In this document: in pieces, positions 32,640-42,404 of the stretch | How the letters are laid out: the number at the start of each line of letters is the position of its first letter | Numbering within the stretch: the stretch's first letter is position 1 | NCBI GenBank assembly: GCA_963576475.1 | Contig: OY754981.1 | Location: forward strand, 22,882,839-22,946,838 | DNA: 64,000 nt | Direction: 5' to 3' | From: Molanna angustata | Lineage: Eukaryota > Arthropoda > Insecta > Trichoptera > Molannidae | Translations under genes and position numbers: made by a program | The notes under the pieces: model-generated | The model's input: the letters and a program-made list of their open reading frames with translations, nothing else | Database searches by the model: none | What the model was told of the DNA's origin: nothing

Positions 32640-32810
32640 CCGCCGCTTCATTCCCTTCAGTACCTCCCGTCCCTTTAATCCCTCATTACGTCCCTTCCCA
32701 TCAGGCCCTTCAGTACCTTCCGTCCCTTCAGGCAGTTTTATACCTCCCGTCCCTTCAGGCCCTTTAGTGCCTTCCTTCCCTTCATTACATCCCGTCCCAT
32801 CAGTCGGTTA
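32640..32810. repeat. Pyrimidine-rich tandem repeat
   Basis: Repeated CCCGTCCCTTCAGGCCCTT and TCAGTACCTYCCGTCCCTT units of about 30 bp, GC-rich within an AT-rich element and absent from Helitron A. Confidence 0.75.
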
Positions 32811-32814
32811 AGAA

Positions 32815-33440
32815 AAGTTTAAATCCAGAAACCATCCTGGAAGAACCGCGAAGAGATGAAAGAACCTTCTTTTCCCAGGATGCTCTACTTAATAGGTAAA
32901 ATGACTAAATACATGAAGAAGAAGAAAAAAGTTTAAACCCAGATACCTGCGAAGAGATGGAAGGACAGTTGGACCTTCTTCTCCCAGGATTCTCCAACTT
33001 CATAGGTAAAATGACCAAATATACACGATGAAGAAGAAGAAGAAGAAATAAGTTTAAATCCAGATACCTGCGAAGAGATGGAAGGAAAATTGGACATTCT
33101 TCTCCCAGGTTAGTCCACCTTCAAAGGTAAAATGACCAAATAGACGATGAAGAAGAAGAAGAAAAAAGTTTAAATCCAGAAACCTGCGAAGAGATGGAAG
33201 GAAAATTGGACCTTCATCTCCCAGGATAGTTCATCTTCATAGGTAAGATGACCAAGTACACGTTGAAGAAAAAAAAGAAAAAAGTTTATATGCAGAACCC
33301 GTCCTGCAAGACCTGTGAAGAGATGGAGGGACAGTCGGACCTTCTTTTCCCAGGATACTCCCCCTTCATAGGTAAAACGACCAAATACACGAAGAAGAAG
33401 AAGAATAAGAAAAAAGTTTAAATCCAAAAACCATCCTGGG
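32815..33440. repeat. 115-bp minisatellite, about five units
   Basis: Each unit reads AAAGTTTAAATCCAGAAACC, TGCGAAGAGATGGAAGGA, TTCTCCCAGGATAGTCC, CTTCATAGGTAAAATGACC, then a GAAGAAGAAG run. The minus-strand 94-codon frame here is a product of the repeat. It is found only in Helitron B. Confidence 0.85.
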
Positions 33441-34332
33441 CATACGCTCGACAATTCACCAAAGTTTCATTATAATCGGACAAACGGTTGATAAATAAAT
33501 AAATAAAATAATTTTCCTATAGGAAATCAGTATAGGTATATTATTGTTGATTTGTATGTAAATAGTATTAGGTAGGTACCTACCTACAACAACCTTCTAA
33601 ATAAATTCGATTCCTAACAAATTTTATTTGAATATCACATTCTTTCTGTAGCCATGGAAACGATTCGAACACGTAAGTAATATCGAATGGTTCGGATACA
33701 TTTTTTGAATATGTAGGTACCTACATTGGTTTATTCGATGCCATACAAATGAAAATTGTCAGAAAAATCAAATATTATTTACAAATTATGCAATTTTATT
33801 ATGCCTATATCTTTACTAATAAATAACACATTTTTACAATATATGTCTTAAAACTTGCCGTAATGTCTTGTGTTTCATTTTATTATTTCATAATTACATT
33901 TATTTCAAAGGTTTATTATTTTCAAGAACATATTCATTCGGTGGGAAAATGAAATATTGCATGAAAAGATATTAAAATGGCGACGTTTATGTACAAAAGG
34001 CTTACTTTAAAAATAAGTTAAACATTATAATTATACCAAATATTCACCATGTTTTTCACTTAAACGCTAAGTTATACTTCAAAATATATTTTTTTTGTGT
34101 AAATACCTACTTCTAACTTTTAAACTAACAGATATTTGCGTGCAAAATGTACACTTTTTTGACAGATACGACTTGGAAAATTTTGTATGAAAAAAATAAT
34201 TATTGAAATATTTTTAAAATTCAGCATTTTTATCGCATTATTTTTAGCGTGACACTGCATCAGGTATACAGGTACACGTTCGCACATAAATTAGATTTTT
34301 AGATGCTCTTGGTTTTTCAGAAGGCGTGAGAC

Positions 34333-34361
34333 AAACACACACACACACACACACACACATA

Positions 34362-34427
<66 letters not shown>

Positions 34428-34434
34428 CTAACAT
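34333..34434. repeat. CA microsatellite
   Basis: About 100 bp of CA with a few AT interruptions, at the TC end of Helitron B. Confidence 0.95.
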
Positions 34435-34499
34435 TTTGATTGCTTTATTACTTTAGATGTACTTATGTCAAGTACATGTATAATATAGAAAACCAAATG

Positions 34500-34640
34500 T
34501 TTAAAATGTTTAACATATCACACCTGCTGAACTGCCCACTTATGGAAGGAGGTTGCTCTGAGGAGGATCTGTGGCAAGCGAATCAGAGTGCTATTATGGC
34601 TGCAAATCACTGGAGGGACACAATATAGGTTGATGAACTT
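34500..34640 (+). pseudogene. LINE ORF2 extreme C-terminus
   Basis: The frame HLLNCPLMEGGCSEEDLWQA, NQSAIMAANHWRDTI, stop, is the characteristic end of Jockey/CR1-type ORF2 proteins after the final zinc motif (Q-H-L-L-x-C-P). It may belong to the family at 3170-3602, whose frame ends just before this stretch. A comparable end lies at 58431-58600. Confidence 0.6.
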
Positions 34641-34870
34641 GGACACGGAAAAGTATGTCAAGTGTGTAGGTCAGTCCATTATTCATAATCCGAATATGTA
34701 AACAGCTTGATGGTATGTATGTTTAAAGATTACTTATCAAACGAGTCCCCGTAGATGTTGTGTATTCTACCATGCAAATTGTATGAAACGATGTCGTCAC
34801 CAAATTTAATTTATACAAAATTGTTATATGTGTATATTTTTACAGAAAATAAAATTTTCTAGATAGAGTG
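34640..34870 (+). repeat. Repeat X, 3' part
   Basis: GTGTAGGTCAGTCC, AATCCGAATATGTAAACAGC, GAGTCCCCGTAGATGTTGTG, AATTGTATGAAACGATGTCG and AATAAAATTTTCTAG follow the order of repeat X. Confidence 0.65.
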
Positions 34871-35436
34871 TTATAGCGTTTTTCGATATTTAGATAACAA
34901 TTTATGGGATTTTATCATAAAAAAAAGTTTTTCCTAAAAAAAATTTGAAATATGTTTTTTAGGCAAATATGTTTTTTCTTACTAAGCATCTTTTTATATA
35001 TAGTTTGATTGTTTTATATTTTTTATATGTATTGTAAATTTAATAAAAAAAATTGTTTGTGTTTATATTTAAACCAATTTTCAGGGTTCTAGCTTCTATG
35101 ATTTTTGGGATATACCAATGGAAAAATAAATCAAAAAATATATAAATTGTTGATAACCCCTGACTGCAATAAAAAAATCTAAATTCTACGTAAAAAAGTT
35201 TTGTAGACCCAAAACCTTCTATATTTTTTGAAATTTTAGGCTCTGTGAATCAAAAGTTATAAGGGACACACACTAAATGTTCTACTCCGAATTCTGAGTT
35301 CATCACCAGCCTCTAAATTGGTGTTTTTTGACTTCACGGTTGGAAAACCATGCAAAAAGTCGACTACTGCATACAATTCTCTCACACGGGACTAAGATTA
35401 ATACTATCGATTCATTATGAGAAATAAATATTCAGA
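34871..35436. other. AT-rich DNA; fragment shared with 15700-15815
   Basis: AATGTTCTACTCCGAATTCT then TTGGTGTTTTTTGAC (35275-35333) recurs at 15713-15812. The rest is unassigned AT-rich sequence. Confidence 0.5.
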
Positions 35437-35575
35437 TGGGTCGATGACAGAGCAGTTAGCGCGCTGGTCTAGTAATCCAGTGGTCGCGAGTTCGAATCCT
35501 GCCTCGACCGATTTCATTCACCTATAGCACAAGCATTTATATGCTTATTTTAGGGAACGTAGGATTCATTTTTTA
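35437..35575 (+). mobile_element. tRNA(Thr)-like SINE
   Basis: GATGACAGAGCAGTTAGCGC, CTGGTCTAGTAATCCAG (anticodon-like arm, AGT), GGTCGCGAGTTCGAATCC (B box), then TTCATTCACCTATAGCAC and TTATTTTAGGGAACGTAGGA. The best preserved of the family in this window. Confidence 0.8.
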
Positions 35576-35639
35576 TAAAAAAAAATTCTCTTGAACGAAT
35601 CGACAGTTGGATCAGGAACCAATTTTTTTGTTTTAAACC

Positions 35640-35945
35640 TTTAATATTCCCTTAAATTTACGACATACAAAGTGCAATAGAGAAGAAAAGTTAAGACAAA
35701 AAAAGAGAAAACGTTGTTAGTTTTAGGTTTTTGCCAAGTTTCTGGAATAGAGGCCGCCTTGCCAAAGTTTTTATTAGGTTTTATGGCCACTAGTAATTCA
35801 TTGATAAACTTTTTGTACTGGACCTTCGAGTCCTCGATGGATCCTCTCGGGGTGTCTTTGGAAGACATTACACGAGCGGAAAACTTTGCCGAGACGAACA
35901 ATATTTTTATCCAAAATGACACTTGGGACCGTCCTCCCTGACGGA
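35640..35945. other. Unrecognised segment open on both strands
   Basis: A 93-codon minus-strand frame (35641-35922), a 75-codon plus-strand frame (35714-35941) and a third frame overlap here. Composition is less AT-biased than the flanks. The minus frame contains SSKDTPRGSIEDSKVQYKKF and ends in a hydrophobic stretch. I recognise no family. It could be an old exon or an unknown element. Confidence 0.35.
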
Positions 35946-36280
35946 CCCATCAATATTTGTACCTTTCTATAAATTATTCTATATTTATTACTTTTTGTTT
36001 TGTTTGTATATATTATCAATCATTATTTCTAAAATTGCATCGGAACATTTTGATACACTAATCATGTCTGACTTTGAGTAATACTTGTTTTTTTTTGTTT
36101 GTTTTAGGATAAGGTATTATCTGATATAGTATTAAAAAATAAACGATAACATATTAGTCCTTCTGTTATAAAAATAAGAACCAATTCAATTATAATGCGT
36201 AAATAAATAATACATATTGAATAGGTACTTTCGTCCGCTTATTTCTCAGAATAAAAATGTTAAAAACGATATATAAATAA
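35946..36280. other. AT-rich DNA, nothing recognised
   Basis: No supported feature. Confidence 0.45.
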
Positions 36281-36400
36281 ATCGGTGGCAGAGCAGCTAG
36301 CGCGCTGGATTAGTAATCCAGAGGACGCGGGTTCGAATCTCGCCTCAACTGATTTACTTCGCATATAGCACAAGCATTTATGCTTAATTTTTGGAAATAA
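36281..36400 (+). mobile_element. tRNA(Thr)-like SINE
   Basis: CGGTGGCAGAGCAGCTAGCG, CTGGATTAGTAATCCAG, ACGCGGGTTCGAATCTCG (B box) and CATATAGCACAAGCATTTA. Same family as 35437; the anticodon loop is altered (TTAGTAA). Confidence 0.75.
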
Positions 36401-36744
36401 TTTAAAACTTAATATATGCGTAGGTAATTGTTTCAATTGCGTATTCATTTTTTTAGTAAAAAAAAATCATATAAAAAACAATATTCAGTATCATCAATTT
36501 CATGTTTAAATAAAATGTTTTGAAAATTTTTGGTCCTCGATATTGCTTGAAATCATCAGACAAACTTGTAATCAAATTCGTTTTGGTTATTCAAAATCAC
36601 TGGCGGACGACATTTTTTACTGAAAAAAAAAATTCAATATAAAAATCAAAAAAAATATAAAACAGTATATTTCAAAATATTAAAAATGTACCGCAACATA
36701 AAAAAAGTGCTAAATTCAACCCAAACTTATCGTTAACGAAGTTT
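36401..36744. other. AT-rich DNA, nothing recognised
   Basis: No supported feature. Confidence 0.45.
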
Positions 36745-37015
36745 ATTTTTTTATTTATTTATTTAATCTTCTTGTACATATAATTAGTTCACTGGCGGGC
36801 TTATTGCCTAATGGCAGTTTCTTCCAACCATCCAGAGTAAATGTTAAGTAAACAAAACAATGTGTACTATGGCAATAAGTTAATCACATTACAAAATAAA
36901 TAAATACAGCAGAAGAAAAGTAAAAAAAAAACAAAGAAGATAACATATAAGAACAACTCAAAGCAATGATAGGAAAACTAAAGGATAAGGAAAGGAAGAA
37001 GAGAGGAAGATGTAA
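36745..37015 (-). repeat. CR1-type LINE 3' UTR and tail
   Basis: Downstream of the ORF stop (37016) on the minus strand the UTR runs through GGTTGGAAGAAACTGCCATT, AGGCAATAAGCCCGCCAG and GTACAAGAAGATT to an (AAAT)n tail. The TGCCATTAGGCA hairpin is the marker of this family; it recurs at 15070, 18186, 59370, 59475, 60163 and 61497. Confidence 0.75.
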
Positions 37016-37450
37016 TCAGGTATTGTCAGATAAATATTTTTGCTTTAGCCTTTTCTTGAAGATGTTTAGTGAGATAGACGACGAAATATCAGGACTTAGG
37101 CTTCTCCATAGTCTAGCTGAATGTAATTCAAATGAAGAGCTAAAAAATTCAGAACTATGAATAGGGATAGATAGTAAAGCACGTTCAGCAGATCTATGTG
37201 GATGCCCGTGGCTTGAAAGATAAGTGAATTTATCTTCGAGATACTGAGGTAAATTTGGATTAAAAAATGGACATTGTATAGTAACGACAAGAAATAATGT
37301 ATATTAGGTAAGTCGTTGTCGTATCTTGGGCCAATGAAGAAGATTACGATAATGAGAAATATGATCGATTTTTTTTAGTCCAAAGATAAAACGGATGCAA
37401 AACTTTTTAAAGGCATTCAAGTTTGTTGAGATGTTCCTCGCTTAATCGGT
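37016..37450 (-). pseudogene. CR1-type LINE ORF2, C-terminal fragment
   Basis: The minus strand reads NLNAFKKFCIRFIFGLKKID, HISHYRNLLHWPKIRQR, a frameshift, then YLEDKFTYLSSHGHPHRSAE, ARLWRSLSPDIS and FKKRLKQKYLSDNT before the TGA at 37016-37018. FGLKKIDHISHYRNxLxWxxIRxR and ARLWRSL are hallmarks of CR1/Jockey-type C-termini. This copy ties the hairpin 3' tail to its protein. It is dead, with at least one frameshift and 5' truncation. Confidence 0.75.
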
Positions 37451-37451
37451 G

Positions 37452-37740
37452 GTCCGACCGTCAGTAAAGGCTATCGGTATAATTTACTAAAATTTAACTA
37501 ACGGATTGTTATACGACGAAATATAGAGCATTTGTATCAAATTTCGGTTTGTTTGGTCTGAAATCTAACTAGCGGACGTTTATAAGACCGGCCCTAAGTA
37601 TTTCGTTTATAAGATCGGCCCTAAAGTAATTAGAAATAAATATTGTAATCATGACAACAAACATGTGCGATATCGGCAGGAGAAACAAATTAATTCTTTC
37701 TTCTCTCTTTCGCGTAAGGGAGTATCGTGCTTCCTTTTAT
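37452..37740. other. Unassigned, contains a short direct repeat
   Basis: TTTATAAGACCGGCCCTAAG and TTTATAAGATCGGCCCTAAA are repeated 31 bp apart near 37577 and 37608. Class unknown. Confidence 0.45.
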
Positions 37741-37878
37741 ATATTTAGGTAATCCACACCCGCACACCTGTCGCTGTGGGACTTGCTGTGATAGCGTGTG
37801 GTATTTTTATGTTTGTCAAACCAGCTTATAACAGGCATGCCAACGTTCGTGTAGGACAACGTCTGTCGGGTCCGCTAG
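37741..37878 (+). mobile_element. Helitron 3' end, plus strand
   Basis: The segment ends ACAACGTCTGTCGGGTCCGC then CTAG (37875-37878) before host T, a Helitron terminus of a different family from copies A and B. The 5' end was not found. Confidence 0.55.
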
Positions 37879-38009
37879 TGTGGTATAAAATGTACATAGG
37901 TAATGGAATTGCAAGGAAATTTAATAAAAAAACATTCGAATATTTTTGATAGAAACATAAATAATAGTTTCTACACTTCAACATTAAGTGTATAGTCCAT
38001 ACAAAATTT

Positions 38010-38444
38010 GAATACTTTGTGGAGTGACTTGATAAAATTAGATTACTTTGTGGAGTGACTTGACAAAATTAGAATACTTTGTGGAGTGACTTGACAAAAT
38101 AAGAATACTTTGTGGAGTGACTTGACAAAATTAGAATACTTTGTGGAGTAAATTGACAAAATTAGAATACTTTGTGGAGTGACTTGACAAAATTAGAATA
38201 CTCTGTGGAGTGACTTGACAAAATTAGAATACTTTGTGGAGTGACTTGACAAAATAAGAATACTTTGTGGAGTGACTTGACAAAATAAGAATACTCTGTG
38301 GAGTGACTTGACAAAATTAGAATACTTTGTGGAGTAAATTGACAAAATTAGAATACTTTGTGGAGTAAATTGACAAAATTAGAAGACTTTGTGGAGTGAC
38401 TTGACAAAATTAGAATACTCTGTGGAGTGACTTGACAAAATTAG
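38010..38444. repeat. 31-bp minisatellite, 14 units
   Basis: Unit GAATACTTTGTGGAGTGACT plus TGACAAAATTA, repeated about 14 times with few changes (CTTTG/CTCTG; GTGACTTG/GTAAATTG; ATTAG/ATAAG). The variants recur in runs, which suggests copying of multi-unit blocks. There are no spacers, so it is not CRISPR-like. Confidence 0.95.
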
Positions 38445-38782
38445 TATACTGGTGGTGAGGAGTACAGAGTTGACCATAAGCCACTCCCTTTTTTAATTTA
38501 TTCGAGTTTTGTATGGTCGTCAAATTTTTTTTTATTTGAATTATTTATTTGATTTTAAGGTCTTTTTGCATTTTATTTTTATTAAATTTTACAAATTAAT
38601 ACTCTAATGTACATTGTAGTAATTCATTTAAAAATATTAAAATAACATTACTTTGATTATTTCCACATTGTTTTTTTTTTTTATTATTACACAATTTGTC
38701 TCGTGAACTGTCGTAATCGTCTTCAGTTGAGTTTAAAATATAACTCACCTTTAATGTTGGTCAACGCCAAAATAAAGGCAAT
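38445..38782. other. AT-rich DNA, nothing recognised
   Basis: No supported feature. Confidence 0.45.
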
Positions 38783-39977
38783 CGTCTGCCGTCAGACAGG
38801 TCAAGGGACGGAAGTCAGAAATACGCGTGCGCACATATATTTAACTGAATAAATAAAAATAAAAAATAGTAGGGATCTTACAGCCACGTAAATAATATGT
38901 TGAGAATATATTTTTTTGGAAAATGTGATCAAATACGAATACATAATAAACTTATTCCTAACCTCAAAAGGCAAAGATATTGATAGCATTTTTCCTGCGA
39001 CCAATTTCCATTTAATTTATAAAGCAATTCGCTCACGCGAGTCGCTATAATTATTAAAGACTAACTGAACCTAACCAAAAAATGTATAATTTTCCATAGA
39101 TTCATCAGTTTCAAGTTTCAACCGATCATACTGTCGGTCATTTTTGTGCGCATGCGTATTTCCGTCCCTAAGTTTTTCTAGAGTTAGACCCAAGTAAAAT
39201 AAAGTACCTACAAAGAATTGTTGCATTTTGTGAAAATGGCAGTTAATTGTTGCAATCACTGCCAACCCCGCACCCACACGCCAGTATCCTTCAATACCAC
39301 ATCCTGAAAAGTAATATATTCGAATCCGCATCTCTTCCGTCATTTACCGCTCCACAACATTCATTTATCTTCAAAATTGTTCTCTTACCGCGCACGTGTG
39401 ACAAGCGCTGCAAGTTGTGACCATCTAGACAAAGGAGAATTCCCTGCAAATTGGAATAATCAAGTGAGTGAGTGTGTATCTTTTATTTCTTCCTTGTAGT
39501 GGTTACAACATAATACCATATTTGGTTAGAATAAATCACCCCTGCGAAAATAGGTACAACTTATTATTTATAATTTCAAATCCGTGTCATCAATGTTGTT
39601 ATTTTTTTTTTATTATTTTACTGCTTACCTATACTTATAAATATAACTAGCGTCTGGCTCTAGAAAAATGTAGGGACAGAAATACGCATGCGCACAAAAA
39701 GTATACGGGATGCAATAAAATATGACAACGAAATAATAATGTGATGTGTATATAAATCCCATTCCCTTCAATTTTTTGGTTAGGTTCAGTTAATCTTTAA
39801 TAATTATATCGACTCGCGTGAGCGAGTTGCTTTATAAATTAAATGGAAATTGGTCGCAGGAAAAATGCTATCAACATCTTTGTCATTTGAGGTTAGGAAT
39901 TTTTTATTAATTCAGTTAAATATTTGTGCGCACGCGTATTTCTGACTTCCGTCCCTTGACCTGTCTGACGGCAGACG
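38783..39977. mobile_element. 1.2-kb fold-back element
   Basis: CGTCTGCCGTCAGACAGGTC followed by AAGGGACGGAAGTCAGAAAT at the left is mirrored by ATTTCTGACTTCCGTCCCTT and GACCTGTCTGACGGCAGACG at the right. The arms run inward about 330-400 bp to CTAGAG (39186) and CTCTAG (39656), leaving a unique centre of about 470 bp. The arms carry GCGCATGCGTATTT and CGACTCGCGTGAGCGAGT. A 90-codon minus-strand frame (39071-39343) crosses arm and centre and is not recognised. Fragments of the family occur at 4330-4560 and 56255-56430. No clear target duplication. Confidence 0.8.
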
Positions 39978-40613
39978 CTTGTATAAATAAAAGAAATAGA
40001 AAGTTTCCTCGTTATTTCAGCCTCTCAATGTTTAGATTTCCTGTCATAAATAAAACCAATCGATATTTTTCCATTTGATAATGGATCACATCCATGAATA
40101 TCTGATAGGTTTGATTTTTAATATGGATAACAAGTGTATAATATAATATACGTTTATTAATTTGCGCCAAATAAAAATAAAACTGGAAAGCAAATTTTCT
40201 CGTAATTACAATATACGTTTTGTGCATTTTCAACAGTGGTTATGTGAATTCTTAAAACGATGATTTAAACTCAGACTCTTTTGACCTTTCTAATAATTTA
40301 TTTGCGGTAAAATTTTGATGGATCATGAACTATTTCCGCAGGAGTTATAAATTACTCATACGAAGATTATACCATAGTTTGGCTGGGTAAAAAATTCCAT
40401 TAATCTCTATTCTTCGATAAATCAAGATATCTACTATAGTACTGTGCTATTAATGTCTATGACCTCGGGTCATGTCGTTAATATCGATCACACAAGAAAA
40501 GTAGTTATCACTTACGTCAGCAAATTATATAACATATTATTATGTCAGTTATTATAAACTATTTATACCTATAAAATGACAAGTTACAGATCAATTGCTG
40601 ATTTTCACACGAA
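39978..40613. other. AT-rich DNA, nothing recognised
   Basis: No supported feature. Confidence 0.45.
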
Positions 40614-41035
40614 TATGTTACGAAATTACAGATTCCTAGAATAAAATCATTTTTGGATAGGTATAGATATTCTATTTACCCCGGAGTCAAAATATTTTAT
40701 TTGCAACCTCTAGATTCAAAAACTGCAAAATATATCAATGAATTCTAGATAGCATGTTAGTTGAGTATGTTACCAAATAAAAGATTCTTGGGATAAAATC
40801 AACTTTTGGATATAGATATTTTCTTTACCCCGGAGACAAGATTTTTAATTTGCAACCTCTAGATTTAAAAACTGCAAATTATATCAATGAATTCTAGTTA
40901 GAATGTTAGTTGACTATGTTACCAAATTATAGATTCCTGGGATAAAATCAACTTTTGGGTATAAATATTCTCTTTACCCCGGAGACAAGATATTTTATTT
41001 TCAACCTCTAGATTCAAATACTGAAATATTATCTT
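40614..41035. repeat. Tandem repeat, three units of about 150 bp
   Basis: TATGTTACCAAATTAYAGATT, then TTACCCCGGAGACAAGAT and CAACCTCTAGATTCAAAAAC, recur at 40614, 40766 and 40915. The units are 152 and 149 bp apart and well conserved. The array ends about 60 bp from the Penelope-like element. Confidence 0.85.
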
Positions 41036-41124
41036 GATACTTTGCAGCTATTACTTTGTGGTTCATTTTAACTAATAAATTAAAATAATATCTTTTTTGT
41101 TTACACCACTTTTGAGTATTTAAT

Positions 41125-41165
41125 GTTAACCGGTTTCAGAGCTGACCCGCTCCCTCATCCGAACA
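41125..41165 (-). ncRNA. Candidate hammerhead-ribozyme motif of the Penelope-like element
   Basis: Downstream of the Penelope ORF on the minus strand: CGGATGAGGGAGC, GGGTCA, GCTCTGAAACCGGTTA. A hammerhead core is CUGAUGA, stem II, GAAA, short stem III, then UH at the cut. Here GGAGC/GCTC(T) can form stem II and ACCGGT a minimal stem III. The one core difference is CGGATGA instead of CTGATGA, so this copy may be inactive. Penelope-like elements are known to carry such motifs in their terminal repeats (established knowledge); the assignment here is by eye. Confidence 0.45.
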
Positions 41166-41236
41166 AACTTATACTAAACTTAAAATTATGTTTAAACCGT
41201 GTGTATTGCTACTGTCGTTGGTGGGCGAAATTTAAA

Positions 41237-42397
41237 CTAGAAGGGGTGGTGGGTTTGTTTTACCGCACGGGCAGGTAACGGGAACATATTGAACAGGGGC
41301 GTTCTATTTAAATTTATTTGGTTATTTATTATTTCTTCTCTCTTATTTATAGCTTTTTGTATTTCTAATGCCTCTAGATTATCTAGTCTCAGGCCCTCCT
41401 TATTAATGTGTAATATTTCCACTCCCGTTTGTCTTTCGAATGAATGATTATTATTTATGAGATGGTTAGCAAATTCCGAAAAGTTGTTGCTCTTTAAGCA
41501 CCTCATGTGCTCTTTGATTCTTGTTTCAAAATTTCGGCCAGTTTTACCGATGTAGAATGCCGGACAATCACAACAATTTAATTTATACACTCCGGGGTTG
41601 CTCGATTTTTCATTTTTATCTTTACTATTTACCAAGAATCTACCCAAATTATTATTAGTATAAAAGGCCGGTTTTATGTTCGACGGTAAATCTTTGACTA
41701 ATAACGAGTTTACTTTTTCATTTACATATAACATTCTACGCCACTTTTTGTCATCTAAATTATTATCAATTGCTTTACCACCATATAGGTATGTTTTTAC
41801 GTTAATCTTTTTTCTGATTTTATTTAAAATATGATCTATAATATCTGTGTTGTATCCATTATTTACCGCGATCTGTTTTATTGTTTTCAACTCTATATTA
41901 AAATTGTTATTTGTCATAGGGACATTTACTAAGCGATGTACCATAGAGTAAAAGGCAGATAGTTTATGCGACACAGGGTGATTCGATAAGTTATGTATCA
42001 CTGTGTCCGTATATGTGGGTTTACGATAAATACTGAAATCAATTATATTATTTTTCAAAGTTAAAGTTAAATCAAGAAAATTAAGGGTCGCGTTATTATC
42101 AGTTTCGAGGGTGAATTGTATGTTTTTGTGAAAGGAATTAATTAAATTTAAGAACACGTTTAATTGGCGAATACTTCCCGTCCAAATACAAAAAATGTCA
42201 TCCACATATCGTTTCCACAGTGTTACATACTTTAACAATGGTGATTTACAATTAAAAATCTTATTTTCTAAATGATTGACAAAAATATTTGCTACTAATG
42301 GGCTTGCAGGTCCTCCCATGGGGAGACCTTCTTTTTGTTTATAAATTCTATTATTGTATTGAAAATAATTTTGATCTAGATCAACTACACAATACAC
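41237..42397 (-). pseudogene. Penelope-like element: RT and GIY-YIG endonuclease, 5'-truncated
   Basis: An open frame of 386 codons with no stop. The first codon in the frame is not ATG; the element is simply cut off at about 42400, where repeat X begins. It holds the distal half of the reverse transcriptase: YKQKEGLPMGGPASPLVANI, then RYVDD with catalytic YVDD at residues 64-67 and NFLDLTL. A linker leads to a GIY-YIG endonuclease: GVYKLNCCDCPAFYIGKTGR at 269-288, with R293 and E296 in ETRIKEH. RT plus C-terminal GIY-YIG is diagnostic of Penelope-like elements. The uninterrupted frame suggests fairly recent insertion despite truncation. Its 3' region reaches GAAACCGGTTAACATTAAAT and AGTGGTGTAAAC at about 41090-41135. 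Confidence 0.88.
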
Positions 42398-42404
42398 AAT
42401 ATCT

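Larger units (their letters stand above)
31364..34457 (-). mobile_element. Non-autonomous Helitron, copy B, nested in repeat X
   Basis: It has the same termini as copy A: minus-strand start TCTAAAGTAATAAAGCAATC preceded by A (host T at 34458 on the plus strand), end GACATAAAAGCTAG followed by T. The 3,094-bp copy has an extra block at about 32637-33509 containing pyrimidine-rich repeats and a 115-bp minisatellite. It splits a repeat X unit (5' part at 31240-31363, remainder from 34640), so it is younger than that unit. Copies A and B lie in the same orientation, 521 bp apart. Confidence 0.85.

Noticed and set aside
33170..33454. 94-codon minus-strand protein
   Set aside because: Its repeats mirror the 115-bp minisatellite in Helitron B; no independent coding evidence.
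38010..38444. CRISPR array
   Set aside because: The 31-bp units are contiguous without spacers, and the genome is eukaryotic.
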